From: Candidatus Neomicrothrix sp. UBA814
GTDB lineage: Bacteria; Actinomycetota; Acidimicrobiia; Acidimicrobiales; Poriferisodalaceae
Direction of reading: 5' to 3'
DNA: 10,881 bases
Assembly (NCBI GenBank): GCA_002296525.1
Contig: DBIA01000027.1
Location: 257,291 to 268,171 of the forward strand
Below are positions 6,283-10,881 of this stretch, in pieces (within the stretch, counting starts at the first letter, position 1; each line of letters begins with the position of its first letter). The notes under the pieces were generated by a model. The model was not told where the DNA came from. It saw only the letters and a list, made by a program, of their open reading frames with translations, and did not search any database. The position numbers were made by a program, and so were the translations under genes.

Positions 6283-7662
6283 ATGGCAGACGGAAACACC
6301 CTTTGGTACGGACGATTCGAAGGCAACCCCAATCAGGCCTTACGCGAGTTGAACGACTCACTGCCTTTTGACCAAAGAATGTTTAGAGAAGACATAGCGG
6401 GCTCACGCGCGCACGTAGAGATGCTGTGTGAAGTGGGTCTGCTAAACGAAAGTGAACTCTCAGAAATTCTGGATGCCCTGGACGTTGTAGAAAAAGAAAT
6501 ATCGGGGGGCACGTTCCAATGGGCAGCAACCGACGAAGATATCCACACTGCTGTCGAGAGACGAGCAACTGAGATCACCGCTGCAGCCGCAAAAATTCAC
6601 ACCGCCCGAAGCCGTAACGACCAGGTAGCCAACGATGTTCGTCTGGTAGTGCTCAGCGAAATCGACTCCCTAACCCGGATCGTTCACTCTCTAGTGCAAA
6701 CACTGCTGCATAGAGCCGAAGAAGCGCATCAAGAGGGGCTGTACCTCCCGGGCTACACCCATTTACAACGAGCCCAACCAGTTGCCCTCGCACACCACCT
6801 AGCCGCATACTGCTGGATGTTTCTGAGAGACATCGACCGGCTAGCCGAGACGCGTCGGAGAACAGACGTATCAGTGCTAGGCGCCGGTGCTCTCGCAGGT
6901 ACGTCGCTGCCTATAAAACCAGCCTCGGTCGCCGACAAACTTGGCTTCAGCGACGTATTCAACAACTCACTCGATGCAGTTTCCGACCGCGATTTCGTCG
7001 CAGACCTGCTCTATTCGCTCACCGTGGTGGGCATTCATCTCTCAAAACTTGGTGAAGAGCTATGCCTGTGGGCCTCAAGCGAATTCAACTACGTCGAACT
7101 CGATGACGAGTTCGCGACTGGATCATCGATGATGCCCCAGAAGAAAAACCCTGACGTAGCGGAATTAGCAAGAGGAAAGGCGGGTCGGTTACTAGGAAAC
7201 CTCACCGGGTTCCTGGCGACCCAAAAAGGTCTTCCTCTGACCTACAACAAAGACCTACAAGAGGACAAAGAGCCACTGTTCGATAGTTGCGACACCATCC
7301 GACTCACCACGATCGCGTTGACAGGCATGATCGAATCTCTGAAGTTCAACGGGCACTCAATGTCCGCTAGTGCCGATTCTCAAGAAATCGCCGCAACTGA
7401 CCTAGCTGACTTTCTTGTCCAGAGAGGCCTCCCGTTCAGAGAAGCACATTCAGTCATCGCTGGACTCGTCCGAGAATCTTTAGACAGCGACGCAGAGTTA
7501 ACTGATCTAGTGAACAACCACCCAGACCTAGGGCCCGAAGCAGCACGGCTGCTGCAACCAGGCGTTGGCTGGGCCCGACGCAACAGCCATGGGGGAGGTG
7601 GACCGGAAGCGGTCACCGAACAGTTAGCAGCGCTGAAAGCTCACGTGGAATCTATTTCGTGA
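6283..7662 (+). CDS. argH: Argininosuccinate lyase
   Basis: Splits argininosuccinate into arginine and fumarate, the last step of the pathway. It belongs to the fumarase/aspartase superfamily and at 459 residues has normal length. The three conserved regions are present: HTARSRNDQVANDVRL (106-121), PGYTHLQRAQPV (156-167) with catalytic His160, and the mobile signature loop GSSMMPQKKNPD (280-291) with its catalytic serine. ATG 6283 is preceded by AGGA at 6272-6275. The 48 bases between argR and argH hold no gene and no terminator; this is where argG would stand in the usual actinobacterial order. The stop overlaps the start of the Nudix gene. Confidence 0.95.
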   Translation: MADGNTLWYGRFEGNPNQALRELNDSLPFDQRMFREDIAGSRAHVEMLCEVGLLNESELSEILDALDVVEKEISGGTFQWAATDEDIHTAVERRATEITAAAAKIHTARSRNDQVANDVRLVVLSEIDSLTRIVHSLVQTLLHRAEEAHQEGLYLPGYTHLQRAQPVALAHHLAAYCWMFLRDIDRLAETRRRTDVSVLGAGALAGTSLPIKPASVADKLGFSDVFNNSLDAVSDRDFVADLLYSLTVVGIHLSKLGEELCLWASSEFNYVELDDEFATGSSMMPQKKNPDVAELARGKAGRLLGNLTGFLATQKGLPLTYNKDLQEDKEPLFDSCDTIRLTTIALTGMIESLKFNGHSMSASADSQEIAATDLADFLVQRGLPFREAHSVIAGLVRESLDSDAELTDLVNNHPDLGPEAARLLQPGVGWARRNSHGGGGPEAVTEQLAALKAHVESIS

Positions 7663-8276
7663 CAAACACCGACGACTGGTACGCGTTCACCAACCCTGAA
7701 GACGCATTCGATGACCGGCTAAGCACAGCGGTAGCAGCCGTCGAGGCCTTCACTCCAACAGACCAAGCGCAAAGAGCTGCTCAAGACACGATCCTGGAAT
7801 TCGTTGAGCAAAATCCAGATGCTCTCCACAGGTCGTGCCTAGATGGGCACTTCACAGGGTCCAGTTGGGTGGTCGACCATGACGCGTCATCCGGTCTGAT
7901 TCTGCTCCACACAAAAGCCAAGCGATGGCTACAGCCTGGAGGCCATGCCGACGGCAACGCCCGACTGGAAGCGGTAGCACTCCGCGAAGCCCAAGAAGAA
8001 AGTGGCATTGAGAACCTTGAAGTGTGGAGCAGGCCAATAGATATTGATGTTCACGTCGTGGAAGACCCATCAGCGTCCCAAAGCTCACACTTACATCTCG
8101 ACGTGCGCTATTTGATCAAAGCACCCAAAGGGGCGCGAGTTCAAGGCAACCATGAATCTCTCGCCCTTCAATGGATCACAGAAGACCAGCTAGACGATCA
8201 AGGGTTGGCATTGGATGACAGCACCAAACGCGTTGCCCGATACGGATTCACGTTGGCCGAACAACTGCTGACCTGA
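7659..8276 (+). CDS. Nudix hydrolase
   Basis: A 205-residue cytoplasmic protein with a Nudix box at residues 94-117. The metal-binding core REAQEESGI fits REUxEExGU. The glutamate usually found in the first half (G-x5-E) is alanine here, and the stretch reads WLQPGGHADGN. This GGHADG form marks a sub-branch of the family that I recognise from actinobacteria, so the change probably does not mean loss of activity. Such enzymes cleave nucleoside diphosphates linked to another moiety; the actual substrate is unknown. The N-terminal ~65 residues are mostly helical, and SHLHLDVRYLI (about 143-153) is a typical strand of the fold. The GTG start at 7659 overlaps the argH stop by four bases (GTGA), a strong sign of translational coupling. 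Confidence 0.85.
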   Translation: MTNTDDWYAFTNPEDAFDDRLSTAVAAVEAFTPTDQAQRAAQDTILEFVEQNPDALHRSCLDGHFTGSSWVVDHDASSGLILLHTKAKRWLQPGGHADGNARLEAVALREAQEESGIENLEVWSRPIDIDVHVVEDPSASQSSHLHLDVRYLIKAPKGARVQGNHESLALQWITEDQLDDQGLALDDSTKRVARYGFTLAEQLLT

Positions 8277-8308
8277 ACCTCCTGTAGCTTCGGTGCAATG
8301 CGGTATCT

Positions 8309-8313
8309 GGTGA
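8309..8313 (+). promoter_or_regulatory. Ribosome binding site that favours the 8319 start
   Basis: GGTGA five bases before ATG 8319. The competing ATG at 8298 is preceded by TAGCTTCGGTGCA, without a purine-rich site at the right distance. Confidence 0.4.
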
Positions 8314-8318
8314 CCCAA

Positions 8319-8561
8319 ATGGAGAACCTGCTTCTTCTGGCCATCGGTTTCGTCATCGGATGGTTCATGGTCGCCACCCTCCCTCAACAAGTCACCATTG
8401 GATCGTTTCCTGCCTGGCTCATCGCGACAGCTGCTGCCACCGTGCTACTGGCGTTAGGAGGCCGGTCGGTGTTCGACGGAACATTCCAAGCTTTTGGCAT
8501 CGGCCTTATGACCTCAAGCTCTCTAGCAGCGTTCATCGTTATATATGACGTGGTTCGATAA
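8319..8561 (+). CDS. Small membrane protein of unknown function (three helices)
   Basis: An 80-residue protein with three hydrophobic segments: about residues 3-22 (LLLLAIGFVIGWFMVATLP), 34-52 (WLIATAAATVLLALGG) and 60-78 (FGIGLMTSSSLAAFIVIY). Almost no charged residues apart from the short linker GRSVFDGT. I recognise no family. The start is uncertain: ATG 8319 has GGTGA at 8309-8313 five bases before it, whereas the in-frame ATG at 8298, which adds seven residues (MRYLVTQ), has no visible ribosome binding site. The gap to the Nudix stop is 21-42 bases and to the next small gene 22 bases, so all three are likely on one message. Confidence 0.6.
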   Translation: MENLLLLAIGFVIGWFMVATLPQQVTIGSFPAWLIATAAATVLLALGGRSVFDGTFQAFGIGLMTSSSLAAFIVIYDVVR

Positions 8562-8583
8562 CAACCACAGATAGGTTTGAGTT

Positions 8584-8835
8584 GTGCGTTCAGGTCCAAT
8601 CGTCTGGGTTTCGTTGATCCTTGCTTCTTTAGTAGTGATCTGGGGGATCGTTTCTGTCCTGGTTATAGCGAAATCGCGCTGGGAGCAGCAGCAACGTCGA
8701 CGCACGAACTGGATTCTTATGATGCTCTTGTTCGGCCCCCTAGCGGTGTTGCTTTTTTACGGCACCGTGAGACAACAGCTACTCCGCCCAGAGCGCTATG
8801 AAATGATCGACGGCGTAGCAGAAGTCGACCGATAA
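8584..8835 (+). CDS. Small membrane protein of unknown function (two helices)
   Basis: An 83-residue protein with a GTG start at 8584. Two hydrophobic segments, about residues 5-29 (IVWVSLILASLVVIWGIVSV and following) and 42-60 (NWILMMLLFGPLAVLLFYG), flank a strongly basic linker KSRWEQQQRRRTN, which by the positive-inside rule should face the cytoplasm. A polar acidic tail of ~20 residues follows. The FGPLAVLLFYG segment recalls the short PLDc_N-type membrane domain of actinobacterial small proteins, but the likeness is too weak for a call. AGG at 8573-8575 is a poor ribosome binding site. The gene lies 22 bases after the other small membrane gene, which suggests a pair acting together. Confidence 0.6.
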   Translation: MRSGPIVWVSLILASLVVIWGIVSVLVIAKSRWEQQQRRRTNWILMMLLFGPLAVLLFYGTVRQQLLRPERYEMIDGVAEVDR

Positions 8836-8884
8836 CAACTAAAAGCGTTTCCCTTTAGGGCCCACTCCGCGGCACACTGTCGTT

Positions 8885-10153
8885 GTGGACATTCTCTCCG
8901 ACCTTGAGGCGCGAGGCCTTATTCATGACACAACTGACCGTGACGCCCTCGCCGCTCGCCTGTCCTCGGGACCCATCGTTTTGTACTGCGGCTTTGACCC
9001 CACTGCTGACAGCTTGCATGTCGGAAATCTCATCGGATTATTGACACTTCGCCGCTTTCAGCTAGCTGGGCATCTGCCAATCAGCCTGGCAGGCGGCGCC
9101 ACCGGCATGGTTGGAGACCCCAGCGGCCGCGACGCAGAACGAAACCTGCTTGACGATGACGGACTCGCAAAGAACTTAGAAGGCATTCTCCCGCAACTGA
9201 GAATGTTCCTAGAGTTCGAAGGCGAATCAGCTGCGAAGTTACTCGACAACCGCGCCTGGACTGTCGGCGTCAGCGTCTTGGAATTCTTAAGGGATATAGG
9301 AAAGCACGTCACTGTCAACCAAATGGTCGCCAAAGATTCAGTGAAAAGTCGAATGTCTGAGGGAGATGGCATCTCCTACACAGAATTCAGCTACATGCTC
9401 CTGCAGGGCTATGACTACCTGTGGCTCGCCGAAAACGAGAAATGCGAACTTCAAGTCGGAGGCTCAGATCAATGGGGCAACATCGTGCTGGGAGCAGATC
9501 TCATACGTCGAAAGCTCGGACAAACAGCCCATGCCCTTACTTGGCCACTGCTGACGAAACCCGACGGCAGCAAATACGGCAAAACCGCGGGCGGCGAAAC
9601 GATTTGGCTCAGCTCAGAGAAGATGAGTCCTTATCGCTTCTACCAAGCGTGGATCAGCGTCGACGACTCAGAAGTTCGCAAACTTTTGCTGCAGCTCACA
9701 TTCTTATCTCCTGAAGAGATCGATGATCTCGTCACTGAGCATGACCAGCATCCAGAAAATCGCCTGGGTCAACGGACCTTGGCTAAGGAGTTAACAACGA
9801 TAGTTCACGGCGAACAGGCCGCAGCCTCCGCTGCTGAAGCATCCGATCTTCTGTTTGACCCATCGGCCGACATTTCTGCCGTATCTCAATCAGCCCTCGA
9901 ATTCATTAGTGGTGAAGTGCCCTCCACCCAGACCCAAACAATCCAAATGGGCATCATTGACTGCCTCGTGGAAACTGGGCTTTGTCAAAGCCGAAAAGAC
10001 GCTAAGAGAGCCATTACCGAGGGTGGTATTTATGTAAACGGCGAGCGCGTCAACGAAGCTGATTCGTCGCTCACCGCACACCACCTGCTGCACGGTAAAT
10101 ACATCTTGTTGCGTCGCGGAAAGAAGCTCTGGCATCTTTTGACGTCTGGTTAG
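8885..10153 (+). CDS. tyrS: Tyrosyl-tRNA synthetase
   Basis: Class I aminoacyl-tRNA synthetase that charges tRNA-Tyr with tyrosine. The 422-residue protein shows Tyr34 and the YCGFDPTADSLHVGNL entry with the HIGH motif as HVGN (45-48). It also has GATGMVGDPSGR (71-82), TEFSYMLLQGYDY (166-178), the tyrosine-site loop GGSDQWGN (192-199), and the KMSKS motif as KYGKT (230-234). The last ~65 residues (from about 356) form an S4 RNA-binding domain, with SRKDAKRAITEGGIYVNGE visible. The start is GTG at 8885, where the family begins. There is no Shine-Dalgarno in front, so initiation may be leaderless or depend on read-through from upstream. It is followed by the rRNA operon leader with no clear terminator. 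Confidence 0.95.
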   Translation: MDILSDLEARGLIHDTTDRDALAARLSSGPIVLYCGFDPTADSLHVGNLIGLLTLRRFQLAGHLPISLAGGATGMVGDPSGRDAERNLLDDDGLAKNLEGILPQLRMFLEFEGESAAKLLDNRAWTVGVSVLEFLRDIGKHVTVNQMVAKDSVKSRMSEGDGISYTEFSYMLLQGYDYLWLAENEKCELQVGGSDQWGNIVLGADLIRRKLGQTAHALTWPLLTKPDGSKYGKTAGGETIWLSSEKMSPYRFYQAWISVDDSEVRKLLLQLTFLSPEEIDDLVTEHDQHPENRLGQRTLAKELTTIVHGEQAAASAAEASDLLFDPSADISAVSQSALEFISGEVPSTQTQTIQMGIIDCLVETGLCQSRKDAKRAITEGGIYVNGERVNEADSSLTAHHLLHGKYILLRRGKKLWHLLTSG

Positions 10154-10195
10154 CCAAACCCGTTGAAAAATACTTCGAGGATAAGCACTGAAAGG

Positions 10196-10225
10196 TTGCC
10201 ACTCACCCCTTTTCGCCGGTAGGGT
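10196..10225 (+). promoter_or_regulatory. Candidate rRNA operon promoter
   Basis: TTGCCA at 10196-10201 (five of six bases of the -35 consensus) and TAGGGT at 10220-10225 (TAnnnT -10) are separated by 18 bases. An A-rich stretch upstream (10166-10172 and nearby) could help as an UP element. Predicted transcription start about 10231-10233. It is the best match I find in the region; it precedes the boxA element as expected. Confidence 0.45.
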
Positions 10226-10282
10226 AGCCCTTCGCCCCTTGGCGCTGTTTACACAACGTTAAAGGGCTTCGACACCTCCGCA

Positions 10283-10328
10283 TGCCGATTTCGGCAGGCG
10301 CGTGTCGCCAAGCTGCCGCTCTTTGCGG
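10283..10328 (+). promoter_or_regulatory. boxB-like hairpins before boxA
   Basis: Several small stems lie just before boxA: TGCCGA/TCGGCA (10283-10288 with 10291-10296), GGCG/CGCC (10297-10300 with 10306-10309), and CCGC/GCGG (10316-10319 with 10325-10328). CGGCAG (10292-10297) can instead pair with CTGCCG (10313-10318) as one longer hairpin. In E. coli rRNA leaders a boxB hairpin precedes boxA in the same order. Confidence 0.4.
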
Positions 10329-10334
10329 TCGCAG

Positions 10335-10347
10335 CGCTCTTTGACAA
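10335..10347 (+). promoter_or_regulatory. boxA-like rRNA antitermination element
   Basis: CGCTCTTTGACAA matches the E. coli rrn boxA TGCTCTTTAACAA at 11 of 13 positions. In known systems the boxA RNA is bound by NusB and S10 (NusE) so that RNA polymerase passes Rho-dependent stops within untranslated rRNA. It lies about 260 bases before 16S rRNA and downstream of the candidate promoter. Confidence 0.65.
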
Positions 10348-10378
10348 CAGAACAGAGGACGATAAACGCCAGTGCGGG

Positions 10379-10410
10379 CGATCGGCTGTTACTCACGTAA
10401 CCGCTGATCG
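10379..10410 (+). other. Strong stem-loop in the rRNA leader (14 positions, TCAC loop)
   Basis: The arm at 10379-10392 pairs with 10397-10410 around a four-base loop TCAC. Of 14 positions, 12 are Watson-Crick, one is a G-U wobble and one is a T/C mismatch. It is the longest near-perfect hairpin in the window and is not followed by a T run, so it is not an intrinsic terminator. Confidence 0.7.
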
Positions 10411-10422
10411 AACCACACAATC

Positions 10423-10449
10423 GTGTCAGGCCACTCATGGTCTTGACAC
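10423..10449 (+). other. Stem-loop in the rRNA leader (11 pairs, one bulge)
   Basis: GTGTC (10423-10427) pairs with GACAC (10445-10449), T10444 is bulged, then AGGCCA (10428-10433) pairs with TGGTCT (10438-10443) including one G-U pair. The loop is CTCA. The stem contains a TTGACA string at 10443-10448, which could be mistaken for a -35 box. Confidence 0.6.
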
Positions 10450-10461
10450 AACCATTTAACA

Positions 10462-10499
10462 GCGATGTTCACAGCTGGCTTGCCAGATGAGAGCATCGC
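10462..10499 (+). other. Two-tier stem-loop in the rRNA leader
   Basis: GCGATGTTC (10462-10470) pairs with GAGCATCGC (10491-10499), nine pairs with one wobble. After a 4x4 internal loop, CTGG (10475-10478) pairs with CCAG (10483-10486). Its upper part (10471-10480) can also pair with 10509-10518. Confidence 0.6.
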
Positions 10500-10514
10500 A
10501 ACAATTCCAGCCAG

Positions 10515-10557
10515 CTGTTGCGTTAGGGGTATTTTCCACCTCGTTGAAACGCAACAG
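10515..10557 (+). other. Ten-pair perfect stem-loop in the rRNA leader
   Basis: CTGTTGCGTT (10515-10524) is the exact reverse complement of AACGCAACAG (10548-10557), with a 23-base loop that may close further by AGGGG/CC(A)CCT pairing. Its left arm overlaps by four bases an alternative pairing partner (10509-10518), see findings. Confidence 0.6.
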
Positions 10558-10572
10558 GGGCTCTTCGATCGT

Positions 10573-10599
10573 GTCGCAGCGACTTCGTGTCATTGCGAC
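10573..10599 (+). other. Hairpin next to the mature 16S 5' end
   Basis: GTCGCA (10573-10578) pairs with TGCGAC (10594-10599). After a short internal loop, GAC (10581-10583) pairs with GTC (10589-10591) around TTCGT. It ends about six bases before the estimated mature 16S 5' end, where leader structures guide rRNA processing. Confidence 0.5.
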
Positions 10600-10605
10600 G
10601 AGATC

Positions 10606-10881
<276 letters not shown>

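Larger units (their letters stand above)
10154..10605 (+). promoter_or_regulatory. rRNA operon promoter and leader region, no protein gene
   Basis: This 452-base gap between tyrS and 16S rRNA holds no convincing coding sequence. In order I see: a candidate promoter (10196-10225), a boxB-like hairpin area (10283-10328), a boxA-like antitermination element (10335-10347), and five long stem-loops at 10379-10410, 10423-10449, 10462-10499, 10515-10557 and 10573-10599. Pre-16S leaders commonly carry such signals for antitermination and processing. The stems are exact base-pairings read from the sequence; their role is inferred. Confidence 0.7.

Noticed and set aside
8839..8862. Possible terminator between the small membrane gene and tyrS
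   Set aside because: CTAAA/TTTAG gives five weak pairs without a T tract.
10233..10250. CGCC-CCTT-GGCG hairpin followed by CTGTTT as tyrS terminator
   Set aside because: Only four pairs and no real T run, and it lies after the candidate rRNA promoter.
10341..10369. TTGACA at 10341-10346 as a -35 box
   Set aside because: No acceptable -10 at 16-18 bases (AAACGC and neighbours); the string belongs to the boxA-like element.
10443..10471. TTGACA as -35 of a second rRNA promoter
   Set aside because: At 17 bases spacing the -10 position reads TGTTCA, a poor match, and the TTGACA is explained as the arm of the 10423-10449 hairpin.

Overview
The window looks like a chromosomal segment from an actinobacterium (Actinomycetota), most plausibly of the class Acidimicrobiia. 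The grounds are the 16S rRNA start at the right edge, the arg gene order with argR inside the operon, the moderate GC content, and the mix of GTG and ATG starts. The class is an inference from sequence style and was not tested by a tree.

Layout from left to right. (1) Positions 1-309, minus strand: the 5' part of a secreted SBBP-type beta-propeller repeat protein that runs off the left edge. (2) 350-1537, minus strand: a 12-helix MFS transporter with a GTG start. (3) 1538-1647: a divergent control region with two ARG-box-like operators side by side. (4) 1648-7662, plus strand: a tight arginine operon, argC-argB-argD-argF-argR-argH. It lacks argJ and argG at the places where related operons usually carry them. 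(5) 7659-8835: three genes apparently appended to the operon, a Nudix hydrolase and two small membrane proteins. (6) 8885-10153: tyrosyl-tRNA synthetase. (7) 10154-10605: the leader of a ribosomal RNA operon, with a candidate promoter, a boxB/boxA-like antitermination signal and a run of strong stem-loops. (8) from about 10606: the first ~276 nt of 16S rRNA.

How the genes work together: ArgB phosphorylates N-acetylglutamate, ArgC reduces the product, ArgD transaminates it to N-acetylornithine, ArgF makes citrulline from ornithine, and ArgH releases arginine from argininosuccinate. The two missing steps (ornithine release by ArgJ or ArgE, argininosuccinate synthesis by ArgG) must be encoded elsewhere. 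ArgR, encoded within the operon, is the expected ligand of the two operators in front of argC, closing an autoregulatory loop. The same operators lie 45-80 bp in front of the divergent MFS gene, so that transporter may share arginine control.

The genes themselves are mostly conventional. I see no mobile element, CRISPR array, tRNA or defence system. The least ordinary parts are the structured rRNA leader, with a possible pair of mutually exclusive folds, and the shared operator between argC and the transporter.
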